Positions 18,173 through 28,187 are shown, numbered from the stretch's first letter. The stretch: 64,000 nt of DNA from Flavobacterium sp. ASW18X (GCF_005144745.1 NZ_SWKK01000008.1:62001-126000), one strand, 5' to 3'. The notes: generated by a model not told the origin, from the sequence alone. Made by a program: numbers and translations.

Positions 18173-18949
18173 TTAAAGCGAAATCTCTTTAAAACCAGTT
18201 GGTATTTTATAAGGGAAATTAACTGATTTTCCCAACTCTACATTCTTATATTCCAAATTTATAGTGGTCTTTTCTTGACCCTCTAATACTAAAATATCTA
18301 CAGTACTAGGTAAAACCTTTGACGCTACATCTTGATAGGTATAACGCATATCCAATTTTCTATTTTTAATAGATTGCTTTACCTCTTGCTTGGCAATTTT
18401 AAATGTGTTTGGTTTTAAATAGAAGAATATCTCATACAACGCCTTTTGTTGTTTTGGTGTTAACTTGTACGTATTCTCTACCAGTTGCACTTGGTACTTA
18501 TCTTGTTTTAAATCTAAAATAGCATCCCCAACCAATAGATTTTGCACTTTGTTAAAATCCATTTCTGTGCCCAAAAGTTTACTTAAGTACTCAAAATCGC
18601 CATCAAAGTATTCATTTTCTAATTTGTTATAAAATGAAACTCTATCTGGAGTAATTAGTGCTTTGAACATACCAAAAGGTGCACTAAGTAAAATAGCATC
18701 ATCTTTTTTCATCCGTAAACTTACACTTACCCCTTGGCTTTCATCTCCCTTACTATAATCAATTTTCACCTTAGCTGTTAGGGTGGTAAAATTTAATTGA
18801 TTCTGATAATGTTGTTGAATGACCTTTTTTGCGGTAAGATTAGCATCTACCTCCCCTGTTGCTACCGCTCTTTTGGCCCCACAAGAGCCCAATAATAGCA
18901 GCAAAATTATAGCTACATTATATCCTGTAATTTGCTTTATAAGCTTCAT
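18173..18949 (-). CDS. DUF4292 family lipoprotein
   Basis: This 258-aa predicted lipoprotein has a signal peptide ending LLGSC (Cys23). The mature part shows the alternating beta pattern of DUF4292, a LolA/LolB-like fold group: LTAKVKIDYSKGDESQGVSVSLRMKK is split over the first strands. A role in lipoprotein or lipid carriage is an inference from fold similarity. It overlaps the TPR gene's stop codon in a TAATG arrangement, showing translational coupling. Confidence 0.8.
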   Translation of the reverse strand: MKLIKQITGYNVAIILLLLLGSCGAKRAVATGEVDANLTAKKVIQQHYQNQLNFTTLTAKVKIDYSKGDESQGVSVSLRMKKDDAILLSAPFGMFKALITPDRVSFYNKLENEYFDGDFEYLSKLLGTEMDFNKVQNLLVGDAILDLKQDKYQVQLVENTYKLTPKQQKALYEIFFYLKPNTFKIAKQEVKQSIKNRKLDMRYTYQDVASKVLPSTVDILVLEGQEKTTINLEYKNVELGKSVNFPYKIPTGFKEISL

Positions 18950-19890
18950 TAAAAACCTGGTTTTATTTTACTAAGGTACAGATTTGCTTTAGCTGTATTG
19001 TGTAACGCGGTATACGCATCTGCTAAAGTTTGATAAATTTTATTGGCTAGCGCGATATCATCAAACAAATAATCCAAGCCCGTTTCTAAAATTTCTATCG
19101 CCTTATAATTATTCCCTTTATTTTGAAGTGCCCATCCATAAGCATAATAAAAGAAAGGTTGCATAGGATATGTTTCTACTGCATTTTCTGCTTGTAACAA
19201 TACCAAACCAGAATTTTTTAATTGTATCTGTTGTGCCAAATTTAATTTTAAAGTCGCTACTGGGTCACTATTTCTAACCACACTAGCACTGACTTTAGTT
19301 TGTGCAATATTAGCCACGCGCTTTTTAAGAATTACTTCTATTTTGGCAGTTAAATCTGATTTAAAATTGTTTTCTGGCAACGTTGCGAGCACCTCTTTAG
19401 CTTTTATATACGCGCCATTTTTGTAGTATACTTGCGTTAAATTCTGCTGTAAACGCTTATTCTCTTCTGGGTAAGTTCCAGAAAGGGCGTCTAAAGTGCT
19501 AGATTGAGCATTAACAATGCTTACTAGCGTATCTAAATACCAATAATTTTCTGGTTCAGCATTCAAAGCATCTAAGGCCGCCTCTTGCGCTTTTAACCAT
19601 TGTTTATCTAAGGCATAAGTCTTAGCCAATTCATGGTTTAAAACTGGTGTTTTATTAATAGCATAAGCTTCTAAAAACAGATTAATGGCACGGTCGTAGT
19701 TTTGTATACTTTTTTGCCGAAGCGCGTCAAAAAAAACATCTTGAAATCTATCTGTATATTCTTCTAGAAATACCTCCGCACTCTCTTGTACTTCTGGAAG
19801 GTTCTTAGAATCTTCGTCTTGGGCCATAAGCGGGGTACGGGTTAGCACCCCCAATACACTTATACCCAAAACGAATTTTCTAAATATCAT
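18949..19890 (-). CDS. Exported tetratricopeptide-repeat protein
   Basis: This 313-aa protein has an N-terminal signal peptide (about residues 1-23, ending LMAQ) and several TPR units. The clearest are at about 60-95 (DRAINLFLEAYAIN) and near the C-terminus (YKAIEILETGLDYL). It is probably periplasmic and a protein-interaction scaffold. The position directly before the DUF4292 lipoprotein and EnvC-like genes, with overlapping stop and start codons, suggests a shared envelope function. No specific partner is known. Confidence 0.8.
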   Translation of the reverse strand: MIFRKFVLGISVLGVLTRTPLMAQDEDSKNLPEVQESAEVFLEEYTDRFQDVFFDALRQKSIQNYDRAINLFLEAYAINKTPVLNHELAKTYALDKQWLKAQEAALDALNAEPENYWYLDTLVSIVNAQSSTLDALSGTYPEENKRLQQNLTQVYYKNGAYIKAKEVLATLPENNFKSDLTAKIEVILKKRVANIAQTKVSASVVRNSDPVATLKLNLAQQIQLKNSGLVLLQAENAVETYPMQPFFYYAYGWALQNKGNNYKAIEILETGLDYLFDDIALANKIYQTLADAYTALHNTAKANLYLSKIKPGF

Positions 19891-19907
19891 ATAAAATCCA
19901 ATCGGTA

Positions 19908-20924
19908 TTATTCTAATACAGAATAGTCCCCAATACTTATTGTTTCAAAATTGCCATTGTAAGTAACATGGTTACCTACCATTGCATTATCCAAATTAGC
20001 ATTTTTAATTATGCTATTGGTTTGGATTAAACTATTTTTAACGGTGCTGTTTTCTATTGTGGTGTTTGCTCCTATAGATACAAAAGGACCCACAGTAGCA
20101 TCTTTTAGAACCACATTTTCTCCAATGAAACAAGGCGGAATTATATTGGCATTCTCTTCTGTAACCGAATCTGCCACTAATTTTTCACCATCTTTTTCTA
20201 AAAATCCAAGCATGCGCTGATTGGTTTCTATTGTAACATTCTTGTTACCGCAATCCATCCACTCATCTACCTTGCCCGTTACAAAAACTTTACCGTCTGC
20301 CATCATGCGTTTAATACCATCATTTATTTGGTATTCTCCGCCATTGATAATATCGTTATCTAAAACGTACTGCAATTCTTTTTTAAGTACAGCGACATCT
20401 TTAAAATAGTAAATACCAATTACCGCTTGGTCACTAACAAAGCTTTCTGGCTTTTCTACTAATTCTACTATATGGTTATGCTCGTTTAAATTTACTACTC
20501 CGTAGGCGGAAGGATTAGGAACCTTCTTTGTCCAAATAACACTATCTGCATTTTTATCCAAATCAAAATCTGCCCGAATCAAAGTGTCTGCGTAGGCAAT
20601 TACTGCAGGACCTGATAAGGAAGGTTCTGCACACATTATGGCATGGCCTGTACCTTTTGGGTCTAACTGTCTATAAATTGATGCTTTTGCGCCCAATTCT
20701 TGAGCAAGATTTTCTAAACTGCTTACCACCTCATCACCAAAAAAAGCAGGGTCTCCTAAAATAAAAGCTATTTCTTCTATTGGTTCGCCTAATACTTTTG
20801 CAATATCACTTACCAAACGGTGTACAATGGGTTTTCCTGCAACAGGAATTAGCGGTTTTGGAACGGTCAACGTATGTGGGCGAAGTCTAGAACCACGACC
20901 CGCCATAGGTACAATGATTTTCAT
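19908..20924 (-). CDS. Sugar-phosphate nucleotidyltransferase
   Basis: This 338-aa enzyme joins a sugar-1-phosphate to NTP. The N-terminal motif MAGRGSRLRPHTLTVPKPLIP is the nucleotide-binding GxGxRLxPxT...KPL signature, and AYADTLIR supplies the metal-binding Asp region. The C-terminal part (about residues 255-338) is a left-handed beta-helix of hexapeptide repeats. It resembles glucose-1-phosphate thymidylyltransferases and mannose-1-phosphate guanylyltransferases; the base and sugar cannot be decided here. It lies in the operon with a flippase, so a cell-surface glycan role is plausible. Confidence 0.87.
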   Translation of the reverse strand: MKIIVPMAGRGSRLRPHTLTVPKPLIPVAGKPIVHRLVSDIAKVLGEPIEEIAFILGDPAFFGDEVVSSLENLAQELGAKASIYRQLDPKGTGHAIMCAEPSLSGPAVIAYADTLIRADFDLDKNADSVIWTKKVPNPSAYGVVNLNEHNHIVELVEKPESFVSDQAVIGIYYFKDVAVLKKELQYVLDNDIINGGEYQINDGIKRMMADGKVFVTGKVDEWMDCGNKNVTIETNQRMLGFLEKDGEKLVADSVTEENANIIPPCFIGENVVLKDATVGPFVSIGANTTIENSTVKNSLIQTNSIIKNANLDNAMVGNHVTYNGNFETISIGDYSVLE

Positions 20925-20991
20925 GTTTAATATAATTGTTGCTCCCTTTTAGGGATGATTAGTATTTATGCTTATTAAAATAAAGTAGTTA

Positions 20992-21426
20992 TTATTTTAC
21001 ACCTGTACTCCCAAAACCACCAGAACCGCGTTCAGTATCTGAAAGTTTATCTACTGAAACCCATTCTGCCCGTTCATGCTTAGCAATAATCAATTGGGCC
21101 ACACGCTCACCATTTTCAATGACGAATTCTTCATTGGACAGATTGACTAAAATCACCCCTATCTCGCCACGATAATCTGCATCAACAGTTCCTGGTGCGT
21201 TGAGCACGGTAATCCCTTTTTTGGCCGCTAGACCACTTCTAGGACGTACTTGGGCTTCATAACCAACAGGAAGTTCTATAAACAAACCTGTTTTAACAAT
21301 GGTTCGTTCTAAGGGTTTTAAAATGATTGATTCCTCTATGTTAGCCCTTAAATCCATACCTGCAGACGCCAAAGTTTCGTAATGCGGTAAAGCATGAGCC
21401 GATTTATTTATAATTTTAATTTCCAC
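20992..21426 (-). CDS. dut: dUTP diphosphatase (dUTPase)
   Basis: This 144-aa trimeric dUTPase hydrolyses dUTP to dUMP and pyrophosphate, keeping uracil out of DNA. All five motifs are visible: [33 protein letters not shown] and the C-terminal GSGGFGSTG. The start overlaps the end of the upstream flippase gene by 11 bp, so the two are co-transcribed. This order of flippase, dut and nucleotidyltransferase is one I recall from other Flavobacteria. Confidence 0.97.
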   Translation of the reverse strand: MEIKIINKSAHALPHYETLASAGMDLRANIEESIILKPLERTIVKTGLFIELPVGYEAQVRPRSGLAAKKGITVLNAPGTVDADYRGEIGVILVNLSNEEFVIENGERVAQLIIAKHERAEWVSVDKLSDTERGSGGFGSTGVK

Positions 21427-22879
21427 GTTTTAAGAATATTGCTTTTAACTTATCGCCTTCCATTTTATATATCAGGCCCAAAAATAGGCAAAGCATTAGG
21501 GATCCGACAATTAAGTTACGGTTAAAAATATAGAATGATGAAAAGGAGAAGAGAATTGACAATCCCCCATAAAATAAAATTTTACGCATATTATATGGAA
21601 CTGGATACAATTTTTTGCCCAGATAATAACTTAAACACATCATTGCGGTATATGCACATAAGGTTGCTATTGCAGAGGCCATATACCCTATTTTGGGTAT
21701 AAAAATAATATTGATGGCCAAGGTAATTATTGCGCCTATTACTGAAATAAACGCACCGTAGCGTGTTTTATCTGTAACCTTATACCAAACGGACAGATTG
21801 TGATAAATTCCTAAGAAGAAATTAGCAAGGACTATAAACGGGACAATTTTTAAGGCATCCCAAAAAGTTTCATTGGGGATTAAAACCAATTTAATTACAT
21901 CTGCAAAAACAACTACTACTAGTAAAATGATACTCCCAAATATGACAAAATAATCTGTAATTTGAGCATAGCCTTTTTCCGGATTTTTAGAATCTGCATG
22001 ACTAAAAAAGAAGGGCTCTATACCCAATCTAAAGGCTGTTGAAAATAGTGTCATAAATACCGCTAATTTGTAACATCCTGAGTATTTACCTATTTCTGAT
22101 TTAGATATTTCTGCTGGCAACAGCCACTCTAATAAATACCGGTCAAAAACTTCATTAATGGTATACGCCATACCAGCGATTAAAACAGGTATAGCATAAC
22201 GCATCATCCGTTTCCAAAGCACTACATCAAAGGTGTATTTGGTATCCAAATAAACACCACCAACCCATAAAAAAGCGATTCCACTAGAAATAGCATTAGC
22301 TAAGAATACATAACCCACTTGAAAATCTGGTATATACAAGGCTTTCCAAAGTGCATTGCCTTCTTCTTGCATTTCTGGTAATAAGGACAAGAATAATAGG
22401 TTTAACAACAGATTAAGTGCTACGGTAGAAACTTTTATTATCGCGTACCGCATAGGTTTCTCTTTAGCCCGTAACCATGCAAAGGGAATTATGGTTAGTG
22501 CATCAAAAGTTAGAATAGCCACTACAATTAAAAATACCGAAGCATCTAGCGATAAAAATTTTGCTATACCCTCATGGAATAGGTAAGACATTAATAAAAA
22601 ACCTAAAGTTGTGGCACCTATACTAATTAAACTAGTAGACACCACATTAACCTTTCTTTCTTCTTTATTGAAAAAACGAAAAAAAGCCGTCTCCATTCCG
22701 TAGGCTAATACCACATTGCAAATGGCAATAAAAGTAAATACCAAAGAGGTTTCACCATAGGTGCTGGTGTTCATAACCCCAGTATGAAAAGGCACTAGAA
22801 TAAATGAGAGTATCCGTGGTAAAACCGTGGCCAAACCATAAATAAATGTTTGTTTAAACAGTTTGTTGAGGATGCTCAA
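21416..22879 (-). CDS. Polysaccharide biosynthesis flippase (Wzx-like, MOP superfamily)
   Basis: This 487-aa inner-membrane protein has about 12-14 hydrophobic helices and the N-terminal [19 protein letters not shown] block of the polysaccharide biosynthesis (PST/MATE-like) family. It probably flips a lipid-linked glycan across the membrane. It is distinct from the second flippase in the EPS locus (61119-62564). The start is 23 bp downstream of a hairpin that ends the preceding transcript, so its operon may begin here. The substrate is unknown; a MurJ-like role was considered, but the sequence fits Wzx-type better. Confidence 0.85.
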   Translation of the reverse strand: MSILNKLFKQTFIYGLATVLPRILSFILVPFHTGVMNTSTYGETSLVFTFIAICNVVLAYGMETAFFRFFNKEERKVNVVSTSLISIGATTLGFLLMSYLFHEGIAKFLSLDASVFLIVVAILTFDALTIIPFAWLRAKEKPMRYAIIKVSTVALNLLLNLLFLSLLPEMQEEGNALWKALYIPDFQVGYVFLANAISSGIAFLWVGGVYLDTKYTFDVVLWKRMMRYAIPVLIAGMAYTINEVFDRYLLEWLLPAEISKSEIGKYSGCYKLAVFMTLFSTAFRLGIEPFFFSHADSKNPEKGYAQITDYFVIFGSIILLVVVVFADVIKLVLIPNETFWDALKIVPFIVLANFFLGIYHNLSVWYKVTDKTRYGAFISVIGAIITLAINIIFIPKIGYMASAIATLCAYTAMMCLSYYLGKKLYPVPYNMRKILFYGGLSILFSFSSFYIFNRNLIVGSLMLCLFLGLIYKMEGDKLKAIFLKRGN

Positions 22880-22901
22880 TTGGGTAGATGTTTAACAGAA
22901 A

Positions 22902-22922
22902 CCCCGAAGGAGTACTTCGGGG
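22902..22922 (-). terminator. Terminator after the small lipoprotein gene
   Basis: CCCCGAAG (22902-22909) pairs with CTTCGGGG (22915-22922) around a 5-base loop. On the minus strand it is followed by TTTCTGTT. It separates the 161-aa lipoprotein gene from the flippase operon. Confidence 0.7.
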
Positions 22923-22956
22923 AAATTTAATAAGATAAAGGTACACAATTTTACGG

Positions 22957-23442
22957 CTATTGATATAGCTTCTTTTTTTGCACTTTAATACCTTCTAGCT
23001 TAACATATTTTAGTTCGCCATTTTCCAAATAGCTGACTACACATTCGTTTTCTGCCAATTCAAAAGGCAACTTTTCTTTTGGCAACGGCGGCGTATTCCC
23101 CACTTCTTTTTTAGGATCAGCATGCATTATTATGTCTGGCTTTGGGGCAGAAATAGTTGCGAAATTGGCAACAACTGAAGCAACGCCATTCACTTTTTGC
23201 CACTTTAAATCTGCAGATTTCTCTCGAAAATATGCCGTTTTAAAATCCACCTTACTTTTGTCCGATACATCTACTGGTATAACTAGTTTTATACCAGACC
23301 CACTTTCTGCTCTCCCGCCAACCCAAGATTGACATGTGACCGTACCCGTTGTAAAAGGCGGGTTTGTTACAAGGTCTTGTTGCGATTTACACCCTGTTAA
23401 GGAAAACAATAGAATTGTTGCTATGTAGGTAAGTGATTTCAT
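22957..23442 (-). CDS. Small predicted lipoprotein of unknown function
   Basis: This 161-aa protein has a signal peptide ending SLTGC (Cys18) followed by KSQQD. The mature part has beta-rich segments and a SWVGGRAESGSG motif. I do not recognise the family. A single Cys (CQSW) and another near the C-terminus (NECVVSYL) could form a disulfide. It is flanked by terminators on both sides, so it is probably monocistronic. Confidence 0.72.
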   Translation of the reverse strand: MKSLTYIATILLFSLTGCKSQQDLVTNPPFTTGTVTCQSWVGGRAESGSGIKLVIPVDVSDKSKVDFKTAYFREKSADLKWQKVNGVASVVANFATISAPKPDIIMHADPKKEVGNTPPLPKEKLPFELAENECVVSYLENGELKYVKLEGIKVQKKKLYQ

Positions 23443-23492
23443 ATCTAAAATTTACTAATGATAAAGATAGAAAACCAAATTTAGTGCCAAAC

Positions 23493-23556
23493 AAAAAAAG
23501 CCCCTGAAATATTTCAGGGGCTTTAGTAGAACAAATTGTTCTTATTAGTTGTTTAA
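23493..23556. repeat. 64-bp direct repeat, copy A (gene 3' end plus terminator)
   Basis: This copy is 62/64 identical to 25677-25740. It contains, in minus-strand order, the last three codons (Leu-Asn-Asn) and stop of the 664-aa lipoprotein gene, a small hairpin (AGAACAA-A-TTGTTCT) and a perfect 28-bp terminator palindrome with a U7 tract. The only differences from copy B are two bases at 23536-23537. Confidence 0.95.
23497..23524 (-). terminator. Terminator of the 664-aa lipoprotein gene
   Basis: AAAGCCCCTGAAAT and ATTTCAGGGGCTTT form a perfect inverted repeat, followed on the minus strand by seven T. It is an exact copy of the atpG terminator. Confidence 0.9.
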
Positions 23557-25539
23557 TGTAATTGATAAGGTGTCTGTCATTGAATCTATCTCATATGAGT
23601 TCCAATTTGGAATCAAACGAATTGTATACGTACCTGGAGCTAAACTGCTCCCGGACATAGGGCTATAATAACTGTAATTAATTTCATTACCATTTTGATC
23701 AAGTAGCACTAATCTGTATGAATTATAACCAACTGACATATTGTAGGTAGTAGCTAACTCTGTGATTGTAAAGGTATACTCCAACATGTCATCTGTATCT
23801 GATTTGGTAAATTCTATATTATATGATTGTGAAAATGGTAGTGTAAGCTCTCCCAAATCAAGGTCCGTTGAATTAGGGTCAGCTATAGCTAGTTTTAAAA
23901 TTCCAGAATTACTGTAGTAACTATTAATTGAAATAAAATATTTACCTGGGACATTAAAATTTCCATAAACCTTTCCATAGCTTGAATAACTTGTATTTAT
24001 ATAATTGCCATTTTCAGATATAATCTCAAAATTTAGGTCTGTATTAGCATAAAAAGAAAAACCTGTAGCTTCTGCAACATCAATAGTATAAGTAATCCTA
24101 GAGTCTGGCTCTACTGATAAGTCAAATGTAGTTTCTAAAATTTCATTAGTACTAAGTTGACCTAAATCTAGATTCGTTTCTTCTGAATTTTTAAAGTTGA
24201 AATTAATGGTTCCCGAATCTGTTTGGTTATAATAACTATTAAGGTAAACCAAATAAGTTGTCCCTGGAAACAAGCTTGGAACTTTTATGCCTCCGCTTGT
24301 ACTAGAATAATTAACATAATTACCATTTTCGTCTCTTATATATAAATCATAGTAATTATCAACGGTGATTATTGCGCCAATTTCTTCTTCTACCGTGAAT
24401 TTATAAATTATGGCATTATCAATTTCTTCACTTAAATCGAATATGTATGATTCAGTAAACGGAGCAATAACATTGCCTAGGTCAACGTCAGATAAATTAG
24501 CATCCGCAAGTTGAATGGTAACTGTTGAATTACTTTGCGAATAATAGGACCCTACTTCCACATAATAATTTCCGACCTCTAAATCAAGACCATTAATAGA
24601 ATGGTAGCTAGAATTTATCAAATTACCATTTTCATCTCGTAAGTTTACATCCATATTATTAGCTTCTATTCTATAATCTGAAGGCTCTGTAATAGAAAAT
24701 GTAAATCCAATTCGGTCGTCTGGCTCTTCTTCTGCTATAGAAAATTCTTGTGATGTAATAGATGGAAAATCCAATGGGCCCAAATCTATATCCGTAGCTC
24801 TAAATTCATAGACTTGCTCTATATAAGTTTCTTGTGCAGATCCATCAGAAGCAACCACTTTAATTGTTATAGGTTCGTTCAGTAAATCATAGAAATTGTT
24901 GTTATAATAATAATAACCCCGGTTGTAATAACTATCCACACTTGTATCGTCCGTAATCAGTTCATCATTAATGTAAACCGTATAAACAATTGAATCTCCG
25001 TCAGGATCATCCGTTAAGCTCCAAAAAATCTCTATGCTGTCATAGCTATAGAAATTAAAATAAATGTTTTCAAACTCAAATTCGTTAGGAGAGCGATTTA
25101 CATTCAATGTTTTAATTGTACTTTCATTAGAGAAGGAACCATTTCCATCATAGGCTCTTATTTCTATTCCCAATACAACATCAACGCCGCTTTTACCTGC
25201 AAAATTGGCAACTCCATTTTTAAATGTTTTACCCTTATTTCCCTGATTTGATATATATTCCTGAACGTCTATTTCCACAGAGGTTTCCAAATAATCAGCA
25301 ACCAATATTTCATTATTCACTATTACTTCATAAGTAACAGAATCGCCATTATCATCTGTTGCCGCATCCCAAGTAATGTTTACTAAAGTACCTTCAACAA
25401 CCGTTGCCTTTATATTAGTTACTCTTGATGGAGGTACATTAACATAAACCTCTTTGACTTCCTCCTCTGAATCATCCTTGGAACACGAAAAAAAAACCCC
25501 TAAGCAAAAAAGGGTAATAAATAATCTAGTAATCTTCAT
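23545..25539 (-). CDS. Lipoprotein with fibronectin-like domains and four ~103-aa PPC-like repeats
   Basis: This 664-aa lipoprotein has a lipobox ending FFSC (Cys19) followed by an acidic KDDSEEEVKE stretch, a possible surface-export signal. Two fibronectin type III-like domains (about 35-148 and 150-248) are followed by four tandem repeats starting near residues 252, 353, 458 and 561. Each opens with DLG and contains a DENGNxIN-type turn and a PGxYxxxxNSYY strand, resembling pre-peptidase C-terminal domains. It is rich in Tyr and Asn. No enzymatic domain is seen, so an adhesive or surface-display role is likely. The whole gene lies between two 64-bp direct repeats. Confidence 0.85.
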   Translation of the reverse strand: MKITRLFITLFCLGVFFSCSKDDSEEEVKEVYVNVPPSRVTNIKATVVEGTLVNITWDAATDDNGDSVTYEVIVNNEILVADYLETSVEIDVQEYISNQGNKGKTFKNGVANFAGKSGVDVVLGIEIRAYDGNGSFSNESTIKTLNVNRSPNEFEFENIYFNFYSYDSIEIFWSLTDDPDGDSIVYTVYINDELITDDTSVDSYYNRGYYYYNNNFYDLLNEPITIKVVASDGSAQETYIEQVYEFRATDIDLGPLDFPSITSQEFSIAEEEPDDRIGFTFSITEPSDYRIEANNMDVNLRDENGNLINSSYHSINGLDLEVGNYYVEVGSYYSQSNSTVTIQLADANLSDVDLGNVIAPFTESYIFDLSEEIDNAIIYKFTVEEEIGAIITVDNYYDLYIRDENGNYVNYSSTSGGIKVPSLFPGTTYLVYLNSYYNQTDSGTINFNFKNSEETNLDLGQLSTNEILETTFDLSVEPDSRITYTIDVAEATGFSFYANTDLNFEIISENGNYINTSYSSYGKVYGNFNVPGKYFISINSYYSNSGILKLAIADPNSTDLDLGELTLPFSQSYNIEFTKSDTDDMLEYTFTITELATTYNMSVGYNSYRLVLLDQNGNEINYSYYSPMSGSSLAPGTYTIRLIPNWNSYEIDSMTDTLSITLNN

Positions 25540-25592
25540 TTTAATTAGGTTGGTTATAAATATTAGTACATATCGTTGAACAGCCTAAACCT

Positions 25593-25603
25593 CCGTTAAA
25601 CGG
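25593..25603. promoter_or_regulatory. Short palindrome upstream of the repeat lipoprotein gene
   Basis: CCGTT-A-AACGG lies 54 bp before the start codon within a stretch of related TTTAA/TTTAACG motifs. It may be an operator. No clear TAnnTTTG box was found nearby. Confidence 0.2.
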
Positions 25604-25676
25604 CTTAAACGTCTCCAAATTCATATGCCAGAAGGTTAAATATAAACTTAATTGTTTAATAGAAAATAATCGGCAT

Positions 25677-25740
25677 AAAAAAAGCCCCTGAAATATTTCA
25701 GGGGCTTTAGTAGAACAAAACGTTCTTATTAGTTGTTTAA
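25677..25740. repeat. 64-bp direct repeat, copy B (atpG 3' end plus terminator)
   Basis: This copy matches 23493-23556 except at two bases. It contains the final Leu-Asn-Asn-stop codons of atpG, a small AGAAC/GTTCT hairpin and the terminator palindrome. Since it belongs to the conserved ATP synthase operon, it is probably the parental copy. Confidence 0.95.
25681..25708 (-). terminator. Terminator of the ATP synthase operon
   Basis: A perfect 14+14 bp inverted repeat (AAAGCCCCTGAAAT with its complement) is followed by T7 on the minus strand, directly after atpG. It marks the end of the sprE-to-atpG transcript. Confidence 0.92.
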
Positions 25741-26589
25741 AGCTTCTGCTCCACCAACGATTTCTAGAATCTCGTTAGTAATAGCTGCTTGTCTTGCCTT
25801 GTTGTACGTTAAGGTTAACTGGTCTCTTAACTCACCAGCATTATCTGTAGCCTTGTGCATAGCTGTCATACGTGCACCATGCTCACTAGCAAAAGAATCT
25901 CTAATTCCTTTGTACAATTGTGTTTTTAAGGACTTAGGGATTAACTGCTCAATAATCTCTGGCTTAGAAGGCTCAAAAACGTAATCTGAAGCAACTACAT
26001 CACCTTCTGATGCAACCGGTACAATAGGCAAAAATTGCTCTGTGGTAACCACCTGTGTTGCAGCATTCTTGAACTTATTATAGATGATAAGTATTTTATC
26101 GTACTCACCGGCCACAAAACGTTGCATTAAATCTTCAGCAATTATTGCTACATTTTCAAAAGTTAAGTCATCATAAACCGAACTATGGTTAGCAATTACC
26201 GTGTCTGCTTTAGCAAGGGCATCATTGGCTTTTTTACCTATGGCAACAAAGTCTACTTGCTTACCTTGATATTGTTGCTTTAAAGCTGCGGTTTGTTTTA
26301 TGATATTGGCATTAAACGCACCACAAAGACCTCTGTTAGAAGTAATGGCTACAACCAAAACCTTATTAACCTCTCTGTTTTCTGCATAAGCACTGCCCGC
26401 ATCACCTTCTAAACTAGCACTTAAACTTTGCAACAACTCCGTTAATTTATCTGCATAAGGACGCATAGCGGTAATGGCGTCTTGCGCTTTTTTAAGCTTA
26501 GCAGCAGATACCATTTTCATGGCACTGGTAATCTGCATGGTAGACTTTACCGATGAAATCCTATTACGTATTTCTTTAAGATTTGCCAT
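25729..26589 (-). CDS. atpG: ATP synthase F1 subunit gamma
   Basis: This 286-aa central stalk subunit transmits rotation between the c-ring and the catalytic head. The N-terminal coiled-coil helix (MANLKEIRNRISSVKSTMQI) and the C-terminal helix with NKARQAAITNEILEIVGGAEAL are both typical. It is the last gene of the cluster, 15 bp after atpA, and ends in a strong terminator. Its last codons and terminator are duplicated downstream of the neighbouring lipoprotein gene. Confidence 0.97.
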   Translation of the reverse strand: MANLKEIRNRISSVKSTMQITSAMKMVSAAKLKKAQDAITAMRPYADKLTELLQSLSASLEGDAGSAYAENREVNKVLVVAITSNRGLCGAFNANIIKQTAALKQQYQGKQVDFVAIGKKANDALAKADTVIANHSSVYDDLTFENVAIIAEDLMQRFVAGEYDKILIIYNKFKNAATQVVTTEQFLPIVPVASEGDVVASDYVFEPSKPEIIEQLIPKSLKTQLYKGIRDSFASEHGARMTAMHKATDNAGELRDQLTLTYNKARQAAITNEILEIVGGAEALNN

Positions 26590-26604
26590 CCTTTAGATTA
26601 AAAT

Positions 26605-28185
26605 TTAAGCTTTATATTTTGCAGAAAGTTCTTTACTAACAGCTGTTAAAGTTTCTATAACCTCATCTGTAAGTTTACCTGCTTTTAAGGTATCTAAAAC
26701 ACCTCTGTGTTTAGCATTTAAGAACTCTAAGTAATCTCTTTCGAACTCTTTTACTTTATCTACCGGCACATCTCTTAGCAAGTTCTTAGAACCAGCAAAA
26801 ATAATCGCTACCTGGTCTTCTACCGTAAATGGGTCGTTCTGCGCTTGCTTTAAGATTTCTACGTTACGCTTACCTTTTTCAATTACGTTTAAGGTAGCTG
26901 CATCCAGGTCAGAACCAAACTTAGCAAATGCTTCTAGTTCACGGAATTGTGCCTGGTCTAATTTAAGCGTACCAGATACTTTCTTCATTGATTTAATCTG
27001 GGCAGAACCACCTACACGAGATACAGAGATACCTACGTTAATTGCAGGACGTACACCTTGGTTAAATAAATCTTGCTCTAAGAATATCTGACCATCTGTA
27101 ATAGAAATTACGTTGGTTGGGATATAGGCAGAAACGTCACCCGCTTGTGTTTCAATAATTGGCAATGCGGTTAAAGAACCTCCACCTTTTACAATTGGCT
27201 TTAACGATTCTGGCAAATCGTTCATGTTCTTTGCAATTTCATCATCCGCAATAACCTTAGCCGCACGCTCTAATAATCTTGAGTGCAAGTAGAAAACGTC
27301 ATCAGGGTAAGCCTCACGTCCTGGTGGTCTTCTTAATAACAAAGACACCTCACGGTAAGCAACGGCTTGCTTAGACAAATCATCATAAACAATCAATGCT
27401 GGTCTACCTGTATCACGGAAGTACTCACCTATTGCAGCACCGGCAAATGGAGCATATACTTGCATTGGCGCAGGATCAGATGCGTTTGCAGCTACAATTG
27501 TAGTATACGCTAAAGCACCTTTTTCTTCTAATGTTTTTGCAATAGCAGCAACGGTAGAAGCTTTTTGACCTACAGCAACGTAGATACAGTATACAGGCTC
27601 ACCTGCATCATAAAATTCTTTTTGGTTTAGAATGGTATCTATACAAACGGTTGTTTTACCTGTTTGACGGTCACCGATAACCAACTCACGCTGACCACGA
27701 CCAATAGGAATCATGGCATCAATAGATTTGATACCTGTTTGCATTGGTTCATTTACTGGTTGACGGAAGATTACCCCAGGCGCTTTACGCTCTAGTGGCA
27801 TCTCATAAGTGTCTCCAGAAATTGGACCTTTACCATCTATAGGGTTACCTAAAGTATCTACAACACGACCAACGATACCTTCACCAACTTTGATGGAAGC
27901 AATACGTTGTGTACGCTTAACAGTAGCACCTTCAACGATTTCTTTTGAAGGACCTAAAAGCACCACACCTACGTTATCTTCTTCTAAGTTTAATACGATA
28001 CCTTGCATACCGCCATCAAACTCTACCAACTCACCATATTGTGCGTTAGATAGACCGTAAACACGTGCAATACCATCACCTACTTGAAGTACAGTACCCA
28101 CTTCATCTAAAGAAGCAGATGCTTCAAATCCTGATAATTGCTCTTTTAAGATTGCTGATACCTCAGCTGCTTTTACTGCTGCCAT
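26605..28185 (-). CDS. atpA: ATP synthase F1 subunit alpha
   Basis: This 526-aa non-catalytic nucleotide-binding subunit has the P-loop GDRQTGKT at residues 171-178 and the alpha-specific [23 protein letters not shown] block. The signature [15 protein letters not shown] is also present. It forms the F1 hexamer with the beta subunit, whose gene is not in this window. It is co-transcribed with atpH (2-bp gap) and atpG. Confidence 0.98.
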   Translation of the reverse strand: MAAVKAAEVSAILKEQLSGFEASASLDEVGTVLQVGDGIARVYGLSNAQYGELVEFDGGMQGIVLNLEEDNVGVVLLGPSKEIVEGATVKRTQRIASIKVGEGIVGRVVDTLGNPIDGKGPISGDTYEMPLERKAPGVIFRQPVNEPMQTGIKSIDAMIPIGRGQRELVIGDRQTGKTTVCIDTILNQKEFYDAGEPVYCIYVAVGQKASTVAAIAKTLEEKGALAYTTIVAANASDPAPMQVYAPFAGAAIGEYFRDTGRPALIVYDDLSKQAVAYREVSLLLRRPPGREAYPDDVFYLHSRLLERAAKVIADDEIAKNMNDLPESLKPIVKGGGSLTALPIIETQAGDVSAYIPTNVISITDGQIFLEQDLFNQGVRPAINVGISVSRVGGSAQIKSMKKVSGTLKLDQAQFRELEAFAKFGSDLDAATLNVIEKGKRNVEILKQAQNDPFTVEDQVAIIFAGSKNLLRDVPVDKVKEFERDYLEFLNAKHRGVLDTLKAGKLTDEVIETLTAVSKELSAKYKA

Positions 28186-28187
28186 TG

